Shown here piece by piece: positions 1 to 12,600 of a DNA stretch of 64,000 bases. Each line of letters starts with the position of its first letter. Within the stretch, counting starts at the first letter, position 1. Under the pieces are notes generated by a model. It did not search any database, was not told the DNA's origin, and saw only the letters and a list, made by a program, of their open reading frames with translations. Both the position numbers and the translations under genes were made by a program. Origin of the DNA: Eustoma russellianum (Eukaryota > Streptophyta > Magnoliopsida > Gentianales > Gentianaceae); contig AP025042.1 in assembly GCA_036186865.1 (NCBI GenBank), positions 39,864,171 to 39,928,170 of the forward strand. The letters run 5' to 3'.

Positions 1-734
1 ACAGTTGTTCCTTCTTAACATGTCTCATCCTCCATCAACACATAGTGTGCAATACCCTTTTCGATGCAATCACACGAATATTTTATTTGGTGTATGATGC
101 ATGCTTAGTTTCAATGACCTCTAGGATTTCACGAGATTATAAATGCATAGAAATGTGGCCTCTGCAACAGATTAAAGCCTAAGTCACTTAAGTTGGATGG
201 GGCAAAGGCGGAGCATATGAGAGTGCAAGAATTCATAGAAGTTTGTAGATTTCCATAAAACCTGTAAAGGAATGCATCAGTCTAAGTGCAAATGCGGATG
301 TGGAATATTGAATGTAGACATGGAACTCTATATAGATCAATTATGTGACTCAGATCAAAGCATGTTATATGTCATTCTTGGGTTTCATATCAATTAACAG
401 TATTTCACTGAGCATTACTCTGCTCTCTTAATGACACCTTAATTTCAAACTTTATTCATTCTAATACATCAATACACTGATATCAGAATGATCACAATTG
501 CTACTCAATGGTTTCAGGCTGCTAATTCACTCCAAAAATTGAGTCTCATAGAGCATAGCACATATTATGGTTGCCTTCTAGAAGATTCTTTCAAACACTA
601 AACAACCCATGAAATACTTAATGTACTTCTCCACTTTTGCAGCCTGCTTGATTTCTATGCTAACGCCCTATATTTGATCCCGTCATTTAGGAGAACTAAT
701 CCTACATAACTGAAACTCATTAACTCTACACACC

Positions 735-972
735 TACAACAACAACAACATTACTCACTGCCTTGGAGGCTCCCGCCTATGGCGGGATATGGGGGTCGAG
801 TGTATGCAACCACACTCGTATGTTAGAGACACACAGAGGTTGTTTTCCGATGACCCATCATGATGCGTCAAGTTATGTCGATCAACTGCTACTTCACAAT
901 ATAAGAAGCGCAGCCAATTTAGTGAGTCATTTTGCTTTATTCCATCATATTCTAAAGCCAAGGAAGAGTGTG
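735..972 (-). mobile_element. TTG-tailed SINE-like repeat, copy 1
   Basis: Read on the minus strand, the unit runs from a head containing GGAATATGATGGAATAAA-like sequence, through a GATCGACA segment and a block ending in GGCGGGAGCCTCCAAGGCA, to a tail of TTG repeats (seen here as CAACAACAACAAC at 735-750). The same unit occurs eight more times in the window in both orientations. A simple trinucleotide 3' tail is known from some plant SINEs (for example the tobacco TS family), so retroposition is inferred. No clear A or B box was found in the head. Confidence 0.75.
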
Positions 973-2212
973 TCATTGACTATACACACCTCAATCTCCT
1001 ATATTGACTATGTCTCTTCAATTGCCTAGTCACTGAACTTAACGTCAACATATTTTGCACCGCTCTACTCAATCTAAAGCTTTTGGCCACTAATTCTTCT
1101 AGTCAAGACTAATGTGTTGCATTTAGCCTTCCCTTGTCCATTCACAAACATTTAAATTTAACGCAATGGTTTCAATGATAATCGATTACATGCATAACAG
1201 AACCAGTAACATGGTATTCTATAATCATGTTTGGTAACAAGGTTTTACTGGATGTCAATCTAACGCTACTCTCCTCCTCTACCTGGGCTTGGGAACGGCA
1301 TGTCAAAATCTCAACCAGGCAAAATCAATAACCTTGTGTGTGTGTGTGTGTAAAGCAAGTCAAGGATCAAGTGCTTCTACAGAACTTTCACAAAATAACA
1401 TGCGGTATCAAAAGAGAGCATAAATCCAGAAAGTCAAGCTTCCTACTCTGAAAAAGGCGAGTTTAAATCAAATAGATAAGAAGGGTCTGCCAACCATTAC
1501 AAAAGGGTAGATAGTTTGATATGAAAATAGACATTCCTTTTCTTCTTGGGTAAACTGAAAGGAAAAAGAACTGCAGTAGAGAATATCAATGAATGAAGCA
1601 AAACATCTATTGTCCATGTCATTGCTGAAATTTATCCTTCTTCCACCAAATTCTATATTAATACTAGCCCCACAAGCAAAACATGCTTTCACCTTTTATT
1701 ATTTGAAAGGGCCAATAACAACAGCCAAACCTTACCATTAACGAAACCAAATAGAAGACAGTAAATCATACATCAATCAGTTATGTAATTCCCCTTAAAA
1801 ACAGCAAAAGCACCAAATTTACAAGAGAACATAACACTGATAGCCATTCACATGTCCTCTCGCTTTCAAGGACTCACAGCATACTTTAGCTTAAATAGGA
1901 TTGTTTTTTTCTTTTATGAATTTAATTAGCAAAGGTCATACCTATGGGAGCAACTAAAACTTTCACATCGTCGTCATTCATTAATGGCCAAGTAGATGAA
2001 CCAGTTTAAAAACATTCCATTCCAATTCATCTACCTGAACATGAAACAAAACTATCCCAAACCATGTGGAAACACACAAATCAACAAATAAGGAACTACA
2101 CTTTGTCAAACCATCTCATCTAATTGTACCATCCTACGACTAAATAGACAAATTGCAGATTAACAATCATTAAGCAAATCGTATGCCAACAGAAAGCATA
2201 TGAACAGTGAAC

Positions 2213-2227
2213 CCCCCCCCCCCCCCC
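2213..2227. repeat. Poly-C tract
   Basis: An uninterrupted run of about 16 cytosines followed by an A-rich stretch. A homopolymer of this length is prone to sequencing and replication slippage. No function is apparent. Confidence 0.9.
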
Positions 2228-2504
2228 AAACAAAAAAAAAGAAAAAGTCACATTCTGTTAAAGACAAAAAAATAAAGATGCATGTTACCAGGGTATGCAG
2301 TTCTTGGTTTTGTATAAGGGAGCATTACTTGTAACGCCTGGACTTTCCCCCATAACTTCTTTCTCCAAACCGCCTAAAATTCATATAACTATCTCAGATC
2401 ATCACAAGCCACTATCCAAACTTCATTAAACAAACTTAATTTAAACTAAGAAAAGAAAAAAGGAAATCAGCTAATATATCTTTCTAAAGCCAAGTCCTTT
2501 TCAC

Positions 2505-2657
2505 CTTCCCTACAAACTTCAAATCATCATTGAATGATGTAATCGCTGAATACTGCACTAGATTAGCACTTGACTTCGCCAGAAACAAATGCACTATCAA
2601 CGAGACCACTGATAAGACTAGCCCCGCTAATGCCGCCCATTTTATCCTCGACTTCAT
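2505..2657 (-). CDS. First coding exon of a type II membrane protein, possibly O-fucosyltransferase-like (partial)
   Basis: The exon begins at the ATG at 2657 and runs 51 codons to an apparent splice donor (AAG|GTGAAA) at 2505/2504. Without splicing, the frame stops about seven codons later. The peptide has a short basic start (MKSRIK) followed directly by a hydrophobic segment of about 21 residues (about 7-27, WAALAGLVLSVVSLIVHLFL). This is the layout of a Golgi type II signal-anchor protein. The short polar stem after it ends in LKFVGK. From memory this resembles the N-terminus of plant GDP-fucose O-fucosyltransferase family proteins, but the catalytic domain is not in the window, so the family is a tentative inference. 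The rest of the gene should lie beyond the left edge. Confidence 0.45.
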
Positions 2658-3597
2658 CTCCAAATCTATTCGATGAAAATACAAATTTCATTGATTCATC
2701 AGCTCCAATAAATCGATTTCAAACCTCCAACCATAAATCTTCAGACTACTTTGCCGAAATCAATACGAAATTTCAGACTTCGACAAATTATGGATTGAAG
2801 AAGCTAACGAAATCAGGTATGGCTCAAATCTGTAAAGAAGAAGTTGAATCAACGTTGGAATTCGATCCAGAAATTCAAAATTGTATATATACACATATAT
2901 TGATGTATATATAGATATGTGGATATGTGTATGTGTAAGTGTTTGTGTTTATTCACAGAGAGCAAGGAGTTGGCGTGGGTGAAGAGTAAACAATGGAAGT
3001 GAATGCAGGTGGAAGAGTCGCGGTGGGTTTAGAAGAAAATATATATAAAAATTCATTAAAAGCAAATAAAAAGGAAATTGCAAACTTTGGTCCTTTAAGT
3101 ATGCATAATTTAACATATTCATCCCTAAACTTCATTTTGTTATATATAATTTTTTTTAAAGGTTATAAGCTCCATGATAAAACTTTACATGATAATAAGA
3201 TGATTTTGGCATAAGTATAAAATATAGTTAGATCCATTTTCTTATAACACTTAATTTAAAGATTAAGTAAAAAAGAACCTAATACAAAGAAGTTAAGAAT
3301 TTAAAGTCATAAAGCAAGCAAATAATACTTTACACTTCATCAGAAGCATTATTCAAAAAATAAAAAAATAAAAACTTTGTGCAAGGTGAAAAAATCAAGC
3401 CTACCACTTGGCTTTTCAAACTTCTCATTTTGACTATTTTGCCTAAGAAAGCCTATATCCTATGGCATTGACGTAAATAGTTTGAAGGCTTATTTAAAGA
3501 AGGTTATTTTAACGAAATACAGTTAAATACTATATACATTTAACATTATGTATAGGACATAATATCACTACCTCTACAAGGTGTCAATTAAGTTTGG

Positions 3598-3895
3598 GTC
3601 AGCTGCGTCCTCAGGACATAACTCAGTTGGCATTCGGTTGAGATTTGATCTAAGAAATCAATAGTTCGATTCCAGAGACACGTACAGTATGAGTGTTTCA
3701 CTGATGTTAGGCTGAAAGCCTGGTTTGCTGGGAGACACCTTATATGGGTCACTAAGTAAGTTTTTATCCAATTTAGTAGACCGATGTACTCCTAATTTGC
3801 ATCCTCCACAATGTTTTTTGTAGCTGGGGCAATGGAAACCCTCTGAACCAAAAAATGACCTTTTGCTCCAAGTTTGGTACAGCTGAATCTCTGCT
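3598..3895 (+). mobile_element. tRNA-derived SINE, CTCAGTTGGTA family, copy 1
   Basis: The head has a pol III A-box-like AACTCAGTTGGCATTCGG and, about 45 bases on, a B-box-like AGTTCGATTCCAG. The body contains CACAGTATGAGTG, a GGACACCTTATATGGGTCAC block and a 3' part with CTGATGTACTCC, CCTCCACAATG and TTTTGCTCCAA. The same order of blocks is seen at 7703-7957, in the copy split by the first copia element, and at 57023-57220. The tRNA-like head plus unrelated body is the hallmark of a SINE. Confidence 0.8.
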
Positions 3896-4639
3896 CAGTC
3901 TCCATAAACAGGCTAATGAATTAAAATGAGATCCTGTATTAAAAAATGTATAAGTTGGTATATAACTGCAACAACAATTATATTCTAACGACATCAAAAG
4001 CTTAAAGTATGAAAAAAGGTGATAAATAAACAAACAATATCTTCAATACAACAGATAAGTTGTATATAACTACTGAATTTAAAAAAATATAAGAGAAAAT
4101 TGAGATGGATTGCGCCCGTTGATGTACTTGATGTGATTGCACCTGATTCATTATCGCTATAAAGAATATTTTCCCTTCAAAAAAAACTAATCTTGGATTT
4201 AAATTCAGTCTTATGATTAGCTAGTCCGTAAGTTTTTTTTTTTATTCTTTTAGCCACAATTAAAATGTAGAAATGGTTCACTTGCTAAAGTGAATCCAAA
4301 ACCTGATATTTTATTTATCTTTAACTTTTGGAAATGGTTCACTAGTTTTTACTTCATTTATTTTTTTTAACAACAAACCTTGGTATTTTGAGCTTTGTTT
4401 TTATCAAGGTCAACCTTTTGGACACGTGACCCGACGTGTTTGTCTATTCACTTAAATACTTGTGAACAAAGGGTCATATTTTGATCCCGAGTGTCTCAAC
4501 CGGTACTGATCTAAAGAGTTTTGTGAAAAATACAAATCAAAAAACTTACTGATCTTTAAATAGGGTGGTCATATATAGTGATGCCCACAAGGTATGAATT
4601 GCAAATTGAATCATCATCTCTATCCTAATTGAATCGGAA

Positions 4640-4762
4640 ATATCTGGTTCAGACAACAATGAAATATACACACTGCGGTTGTCTCCGGTTTCGAACCTGC
4701 ATCAATTGGAGAGCAATCAACCACCCAAATACCAACTGAGCTACGCTATAGTAACGTGTCAC
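4640..4762 (-). mobile_element. tRNA-derived SINE, GTAGCTCAGTTGG family, copy 1
   Basis: On the minus strand the sequence reads GCGTAGCTCAGTTGGTATTT (A box) and, about 45 bases later, GCAGGTTCGAAACCGGAG (B box), followed by a body with CGCAGTGTGTATATTTC. A second diverged copy lies at 55385-55530. The lack of a closable acceptor stem and the shared non-tRNA body argue for a SINE, not a functional tRNA gene. Confidence 0.65.
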
Positions 4763-5242
4763 TTAAAGACTAATCATGTATGAAGTATATATTTGTATAT
4801 TTTGCGCACAGCTGGAAAAACATATATAAACACATTTGACGCAAAATAGAATATATCATATATAAGTAAGGATTTTTTTTATATTATATAAATATAGACA
4901 TTGATATGTACAAGTGAAACGCAATGAGGAATAGATTTTCATCAAGTTGATTCTTATATCTATCCGTTATATTAATGTTATGATATTCACTAGAATCTAC
5001 TTATTGAAATATCACGTAACAAATGAAAACTCAGATCTCGATCCAAAGCAGCATTTTTTTCTTTTAAAATATGACAGAAGCCCCTTAGATCTACGTAAGA
5101 AATCTAACAGATAAAATAATATACAATGCCATTTGCCTAGGTTCACTTCTCATATCCTCTCATGAGTTTTATATAGTGATTATTAATGGATATGCGATTA
5201 TACATAGTTTCAAGACATCTAGTTAATGATTGCAATCCGACT

Positions 5243-5298
5243 CCTTCTCGATCTTACGAAAACGCGGAAGTTTAGTGCACCGAGAATGTATTTTCCAA
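5243..5298 (+). repeat. Fragment of SINE family with GTGACCTTGAGGTCA-type head
   Basis: The short segment CTTACGAAAACGCGGAAG followed by TTAGTGCACCGAGAATG matches the 3' end of the SINEs at 28704-28878 and 53402-53578 (read in the antisense direction there). Similar 3' fragments occur at 44818-44868 and 51803-51870. Only the terminal 50 or so bases survive. Confidence 0.55.
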
Positions 5299-6959
5299 GA
5301 CATCGAGTTAAATGAGTTGAAAAAATCGATTATATAGCATCACATACGCCCAATGCTTGAGTTTCTTCAAGACCCAAAATGCATTATATAATAAGGAGAA
5401 TTGCATACATAGAAGAGATGAAATTACGTAAGTGACATATATTTTGTTGGGCTTTCAGCCGAATACATTGAATGATATTTTTTTTCTCTCATATTTATCC
5501 TTAATCAAGAAATGGTTATTTAATCAAAGTTTCATCTGAGTACATCATCTTTCAGCATACGTGAACTAAAATATATACTTCTACTATCATAGATGTAATT
5601 TTTCTCAAAACTCATTTCATCTATAATTAATTTAACATATTTATGTATAATTCATAGACGGAAAATTCTAAGACAATAAGTTAATGATATTGTTGATGTA
5701 TAATTCATAAAAATGGTAGTTAGACGAATTCTTATCTTATGGTGTCATGTTGGATGGGAAATTAAGTCTGCAATTGCAAACATTCTATGCAGACATATAC
5801 CGTAATTATAGTTAACAAATAGTCGATGGGTTAAGTTGTCCACCGTAGGTATGATGGAATCATGCATGCATACCGTAATAATTGTGGCGAAGTCACTAAC
5901 GGTTTGATATGTATGTCAACCATAATTACGGTATACACAAAAATATACATTATCCATAATTATGGTAAAGTCATTGAAATGATAAAAGCTGTAACTAATA
6001 CATCTAGACATAATCAAGACATTGGATTTGATTATTGAATAAACAAGTATGACATTTCATCTTTTTTGAAAAAAAAAAAGTATGACATATTTGTTCATAA
6101 TTTATTTTCCCTGATAGGTTTTATTTTTTATTTTTATTTTATGAAACTGAAATATTAAAATGTTTTGGTTTGCATATTGGATCAGACACTGAATTACGGT
6201 TCCGGTTGGTTTTGGTATCAATAAGAAAAAAATAAAAAAGTGTAGGTTATTTTCCGACGGTTTTTGTTTGGTTGGAAAATGATATGATGATCATTTGACA
6301 GACAATTGTAACAAGCTTCAAAATACTATTTGGTTTTGGAGCATCATGTTTTCCCCCTCTTTAATACCATCATTTTAGATTACTTGTTATTTATCCACCT
6401 TATTTTCTTGGAAATTAATTTAGACTTTAATAGTGAGTCACCATCAACTAAACAATGTTTAAGTTTTAAGATAGTAGAAAATGAAGAAAGGCTTTTGTTC
6501 CAATTTCTTTGCTCCCTTTTATTTTATATATCCTGAAAATGTAGAATATCCTGAAAAAAAAAGAGAGTCTAAAATCCCAGATATTTAACAGCATTATATA
6601 AGAGCAATAAATATCATAGAAAGTGTAACTGTCAGGACTTAAAAGTATAGTAATGATGTGCACGTATTAAGTTTCAAATATCTACCTTTACAGTTTAATA
6701 AAATTAAATAAATATTGAAGAAGAAAAGGAAACCAATGCTAGATTGTATAGTAAATATTTCTAAAGGAATAAAAAAATGTGAAGCCCAAATATATGAATT
6801 AATGTCAAAACCGATCAAGGACGAAGATATCCACTCCATGTGAGAACTGCCAGAGTGCAAATCATTGTGAAAAGGCACCTGTGATTGAATTATTGGATCT
6901 GCGTTAGATGATTTTCTTAATTGTGATCTTATAACTATGTGACATGCGCGCCCATACAC

Positions 6960-7000
6960 ATACATATATATATAGATGTCATGTATGTATTTATATACAT

Positions 7001-7036
<36 letters not shown>
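6960..7036. repeat. AT/ACAT microsatellite
   Basis: A run of CATA, TATA and finally (TA)n units with little interruption. Open frames across it translate only into Tyr/Ile repeats and are not genes. Confidence 0.9.
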
Positions 7037-7039
<3 letters not shown>

Positions 7040-7702
7040 CACAATATATATTTCGAGGTATCATAACTGACATGACATCTCAGATGATTGTATTGTAACT
7101 GTAAGATAAAATCATCATATTATTTGGTATAAAAGAAACGTATTTTTACCTTTTAACACATTGTTTTATTAGACGTTTCATCGTGTGAAAAGACAAAAAT
7201 CATTAAAAAAATAAAAAAAAAAAGAATCCGGGTTGGGGGGGGTTAGAGGTTGTTCAAGATACACAAAGTGCACGATAATGAAAAAGATAGTTAATTTTTA
7301 CACATCACAACTAGATAAATACACTTTTTTTATTTAATCCATATCTAAGAATAATTATGAAGTGGGAATAAGTTGTATTGAACTAAGAACATTGTGGATT
7401 TATTTAATTTATATGGAAAAACAATTCCCTAATAACAATATTATGAAATCCAACTAAATAGTTTTTGATATCGTTAGGATATAATGGGTATAATTATTGT
7501 TCTTCCTGCAACTTAGGGAGTTAGGATCTGGCACGAGGACGGGAAATACCCATTAGCCGCAACATTCTATTAAACTACATGCAAATAATTGTTCTAAGGA
7601 AACCTTGGAAATAAAACTGAAAAGCGATCTAAAACTTCCCCCAGCTAGCTTCCATGTACCAAGACTCATTGCTAGCTACTAGACTTTCATATATCCAAGA
7701 AG

Positions 7703-7957
7703 CTTCTAGGACACAGCTCAGTTGGTACCCAGGTTAGGATTTGTTTCAACAGGTTAAAAGTTCGATTCTAGAGACACTCACAGTATGAGTGTTCCACTGC
7801 GTGAAGGCCTAGTTTGCAGGGACAGTGGGACACCTTGTGTGAGTCACTGTGTGTAAGTCCTCACCCAACTTAGAATCTACTGATCTCCTGATTTACATTA
7901 TCTACAATGCTTTTTGAGGCTGTGCTAATAAAACGACCAGGTATGACCTTTTACTCC
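7703..7957 (+). mobile_element. tRNA-derived SINE, CTCAGTTGGTA family, copy 2
   Basis: The A-box-like CAGCTCAGTTGGTACCCAGG and B-box-like AAGTTCGATTCTAG are followed by the same body blocks as the copy at 3598: CACAGTATGAGTG, GGACACCTTGTGTGAGTCAC and a 3' end with TGACCTTTTACTCCAA. This copy is the best preserved head of the family in the window. Confidence 0.85.
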
Positions 7958-8659
7958 AAAAACATGAACTTGCCAAATTCTATGTCGTCCTTAATCTAGT
8001 CTCATCCTTAATTTAGGCTGGTTGACTGGGTCATCCATGTTGTGTTTGTATATTCATTTTCCATTTTCAATACATTACATCCTCGTCTTTGGACAGAAAC
8101 CTTTAAAGGGCTTTTCATGTCGTTTCAAGAATTTTGATCTTTCAAAGAGATGTCAACAAAACATTTGAATTTTCATCCGATTTGACGGTTATGATTTCCT
8201 TCTACTCTCCTTTGATGTTGCGCCAAACCCTAGACAAGATTTCCACAAACTTCAAGGTTCTTGGACGTAAAACTTATAATTCCTCATTCGTCGTTACAAT
8301 TCAGCATTACTATTTCTTTTAATGTTTTCCACTTTTTTCTTCAATAACATCTTAGACGTTGAAAATTTATATCAGACATTAATATAGGTGTTCATATTAT
8401 TCTGTAGGACTCCATTCATTTTTTTTTCTAAAAAAAATTATACCTTCCCTTAGGCTCCATGTCTTTTATTTTCAATAATCAATAATAAAAGAAAAAAAAC
8501 AGTTTCTATACAAATCATTTGACGTGCCTAATGATTTGCTTTTGCATTTTTCCTTGAACAGAAATAACTAATGCATATGAAGTAGTATTTTCTGAATTTC
8601 CTCAATAACAAACTAGCACATCATATCTCTATTATTATGTCATTTATGCAGGTAAATAT

Positions 8660-8795
8660 AGAGCCGGAGGTCTCACTGGAAGTAGCTCTCTATCCCTTGG
8701 GACAGAGGCATTGTTTGCCTACCAATTACCCTCTCCAGACCCTAGTGAAAGCTTTTGATGTCGTTGGGATATACTGGGTACGGATGATGATGACG
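8660..8795 (-). mobile_element. Dispersed SINE-like repeat (CCCAGTATATCCCAACGACA family), copy 1
   Basis: Read on the minus strand, the unit starts ACCCAGTATATCCCAACGAC, then AAAAGCTTTCACTAGGGTC, GGCAAACAATGCC and GGTCTCACTGG-like blocks in a fixed order. Related units occur at 9060-9200, 12425-12580, 25755-25935, 54580-54690 and 57380-57530, and short fragments occur elsewhere. The recurrent length of about 140 bases without terminal inverted repeats suggests a SINE, but no clear pol III box is visible. Confidence 0.6.
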
Positions 8796-9059
8796 ACATG
8801 AAGTACCCCTCTTTTCCTGAACATAAAACCCTACTCTTAGGAAGAAAAGTTGAACGTGGATTACTTTTGCCTTCAAAATGAAATGCAAATCCTACGGAAA
8901 AGACTTCCACCTAAATTTTGATGGGCATGGATAACCGAAGGATTACACATTGTAACCAGTATTAACAGGTGAAGCAATCTACAAAGGAGGTAGCTAGCAA
9001 TCAATAGACAGATTTAAGACCCAAAAATTAAGCAAGAAAAATGAATTATTTTAGCAGTT

Positions 9060-9200
9060 GTCTAGTCACAAATCATATCTTAACGACAACAAAAGCTCTC
9101 GCTAAAGTTTTGGGAGCGTGGGAGTCAGACAAACAATGCCTACATCTCAAAATATAGAGAGTTTGCTTCTAGTAATACCCCAAATATATATGTACATGCA
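9060..9200 (+). mobile_element. Dispersed SINE-like repeat (CCCAGTATATCCCAACGACA family), copy 2
   Basis: The blocks ATATCTTAACGACAACAAAA, GGAGTCAGACAAACAATGCC and AGAGAGTTTGCTTCTAGTAA appear in the same order as in the copy at 25755-25935. It sits about 450 bases upstream of the MADS gene start, so it lies in the promoter region of that gene. Confidence 0.6.
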
Positions 9201-9652
9201 TAAATGGCAAAAAAAAGACAAAGACAACCAAAATATGAGAGTAGCTTATCATGTTACTTTTATATTTTTACAACAAAACATGTCCCTGCAGTTTTATTGA
9301 TGTAATAGTAGCTTACATTTTCAATAAATTTCAACCTTAAAAACACTCTATCATATCTACAGATATCAAAATATTATTTTTTCTTGAATCTTGTACGCAT
9401 GCCTTAGTGCCTTTGTCCGTGAGAATGCAAAGAGAAAAAAATTATCACAGAAATGAACCATCTTTGTCTAAGTCATGGAAAGTTGCTTGTCTAGCAACCC
9501 TATAATAGAAAGTGCCATTACTTTCCCTTCTCCTCTCTTCCTACTTCTTCCTCTTTATCTTCCCATTACCAATCAGTTCTTTATTCTCAAAATCTGTCCA
9601 TTAGAATATTGGGAAAAAAAGACTTTAGCTGTATTAATATTGATCTGGGATC

Positions 9653-12600
9653 ATGGGAAGAGGTAAGATAGAGATCAAGAGGATCGAAAACTTAAGCAAC
9701 AGACAAGTTACTTACTCAAAAAGAAGAAATGGGATCATCAAAAAAGCCAAGGAAATCACTGTTCTTTGTGATGCTAAGGTTTCTCTCATCATCTTTGGCA
9801 CTTCTGGCAAGATGCATGAGTACATCAGCCCTTCTACTGAGTATGAAATATTTTTTTTTATACCATTAGGGATTAGGGCTTTTCTTTATTTGTTTTTTTG
9901 TTAAGATGTTCTTGTTGTTTTTTTTGGGTTTGATTTGTTTGATATTGAAGGTTGATTAATATGCTGGATGCTTACCAAAAGGCAACGGGGAAGAAGCTTT
10001 GGGATGCAAAGCATGAGGTAGTTGTACTTTCTGTTTTGTCCGTGTATTACAATGATTTCTGCCTGGTCTGAAGGCTTATTCATGAGTTGATTGACATGGG
10101 GTTTTGCTAAAAATATGTTAGGAAGATTCAAGTTTGAATTCTAGGATCAGATCTACAAATAGGCATGCAGTCTTTTTTGGTCTACATCTTTCTTTTCAAC
10201 TCATCTTTGGCTTTTTCAATGATAAATGCACCAACTAAATAAGTTATAAATTAAAACGGGAAATATTGTAAGATATAGGCCATAGATCTTGAAATAACAA
10301 ACTAATAAGCCTCTTTTCCTTTTGCTTGCAAAGATTCTGGATTTAAATACTGGAATGGATCTATGTACTTATGATTTTTATTCTTTATTTTCGGTTATCT
10401 ATTTTGCATAAAAACTGAAAACCTTGTTAAGTTTGTAGATCTAGTCTAACTCACTGTTTCTGGCACCGATCTGAAAGTTTCTTGATTCTTTTGACAAAAT
10501 ATATAGTATTTAACAAACCTTTTTTGCCGTAGAATTTGCATAATGAAATTGAAAGAATCAAGAAAGAGAATGACAGCATGCAGATTGAACTCAGGTAAGT
10601 TCCAAACCCTTTATTTCCTACTTCTCTACAAGCAATTTTTCACCAAAGAAAAGAAAAAAGAAAAAGAAAAATTTTGCTTTCCTCTAAGAAAAATAATCAC
10701 CCCATCTGCCGATTTATGATTCGGTATATGCGTTTAAGTTATTCACTAATCAAATTAAGTTGTGTAACACTTTTGTAAATGTGTCATGCATAGATTATCT
10801 ATGAAATTTTAACTTACAAAAAAATAAAGTAGGTTGTGTCATAAGATTGTGAGACACATTATTATGAAGTTATCTTAGATGTATCACTATTTATTATTGC
10901 CTAAAATCATATGTACCCTATATTTTAGGCATTTGAAAGGGGAAGACATCAATTCCTTGAATTACAAAGAGCTGATGGTTTTGGAGGATGCCCTTGAAAG
11001 AGGAGTTTCAAGCATACGAGAGCAACAGGCATGTTATCTTCGTGATATATTAATTAAAAAAAACTATCATGCTTGAATTCTTTCACTGTTTTAACAGTTG
11101 AAATTGTTAGAAAAAACACATAAAGATACTTTAGAAAGCGATAAAAGTTCATATAAAAATATGTAATAAGTTTGATTGGAGAATAGAATGAAACGTGGAT
11201 TGGTTGGGTGATAAGACTGAATTATCTGAATTCTGAGATGGCTGAACGTTCGGTGCATGAGAACGAACATTTGGCGATGAAATGTGAGTGTGGTTTCTGA
11301 GTTCGGTCTAATTTTGAAGTTTATAACTTGTCACTGAACGTTTGGTAAATCTGTTTACTGAACGTTCGGTCCATAGTTTGATGACGAGTTTTGAGTTGCA
11401 ACGTACTTTGAAATATTAATCAAAAAACCTTTTTTAGTCTTTTGTGAAAACCTACAAAATATCTTCCTCGTCAGTTCCATCTTACTCAGGTATTAAACAC
11501 TTCAAATAGACAAGTTCAATCTTATTCTCATAGGAAAACGAAAAGAAAATGTCGATATATCCTAGGAGGTGTTTGTCCCATAGTCTACTTTGATCAACGG
11601 TGGATACAATTTCGCTTTAAAGACAGATACATTAAGTCTTGGCTATTTCTCTCTTCTTTGCTACATATGCTTTATGTTTGGTTATCGTATCTTGGTAATT
11701 CTATGCTACACCTAGAGAATTACTTCTTTGATCTTCACTTTTATTTTCCTTGTACTTTTATTCTATGCTAATAGTTTTATCATTGATTTATCATCTTCTA
11801 TGTCTTATGGGTGAATTTCAGACAAATAATTTCTCTCTTTTTGTGTTGTTTTATTTCATATCTTGTCAGAGAGAGGTTATGGATAAAAAGAGGAAAAATG
11901 TAAGTGGCCTAAAACTCTATTCATGATTTAGTTGCATTCCAAATTTTCTCCAATTTCTTTTCTTGGTTTGGAGGAATTTTTTTTTATTTACATGTATTTG
12001 GAATTGTTTTTTCGATGAAATGTGTTTTTGTTTTGTTTGAGAATATAGGGGGAAATGCTAGAGGAGGAGCACAAGCACCTGCAGTACCGTTGTGTAAGTA
12101 AAATAAATAATTTTTTTAAGGATAAAACTTCCATGTTGTTCCTTCTTTTTGTTTTCTTCCATATGAAGAGAAAAATCGCAAAATAAAAAAAAAATTGACC
12201 ATATAATACTAGTAGGCCGAACATGTTATGATTTTATTTGTATATGAAAAATGAGTTTCTAGCATTTTGTGTATTGCTGACCCAGTAAAACTGAACTGAA
12301 GATAGCTAAAAAAGTAGTCTTGAATTTTAGGTGGATTTGACCTGACAGAAACCTGTTGTGAGGGGCTGACTTGTGATAATTACAATAAGAACCAGTTTCA
12401 ATTGTGAAATGAATAACAAAAACCATATCCATTATATCCCAACGAAGCTAAAATTTATCACTAGAGGCTGGAGAGGTTGAGAAGTATACAAACAATAACT
12501 CCATTCCCAAGTGATAAAGAGTTTGCTTACATTGAGATCTCAGCTCTATATGTATCTGTATAGATGACACAATAATTAATGAAAGACGGATAGATTGTAA

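Larger units (their letters stand above)
1..2504. other. Intron or intergenic sequence left of the first exon
   Basis: No coding exon can be supported here. On the minus strand this stretch lies downstream of the exon at 2505-2657, so it is probably intron of that gene. It holds one TTG-tailed SINE-like copy (735-972), a short GT microsatellite near 1337-1350 and a run of about 16 C at 2213-2227. Open frames on either strand are short and show no recognisable protein motif. Confidence 0.6.
2658..9652. other. 7-kb intergenic region with SINE copies
   Basis: No gene was found between the two divergently oriented genes. The stretch includes the 5' flank and probable promoter of the minus-strand gene at 2505-2657 and, at its right end, the promoter of the MADS gene. 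It contains two SINEs of the CTCAGTTGGTA type (3598-3895, 7703-7957), one other tRNA-headed SINE (4640-4762), a fragment at 5243-5298 of the SINE family seen complete at 28704-28878, two copies of another dispersed repeat (8660-8795, 9060-9200) and an AT microsatellite at 6960-7036. The remaining sequence is AT-rich with no recognisable protein. Confidence 0.75.

Noticed and set aside
4640..4762. Functional tRNA gene
   Set aside because: A and B box-like motifs are present, but no acceptor stem closes and the same body is repeated at 55385-55530, so it is a SINE.
6639..7073. 144-codon minus-strand open frame
   Set aside because: Mostly Tyr/Ile from an AT microsatellite; no recognisable domain.
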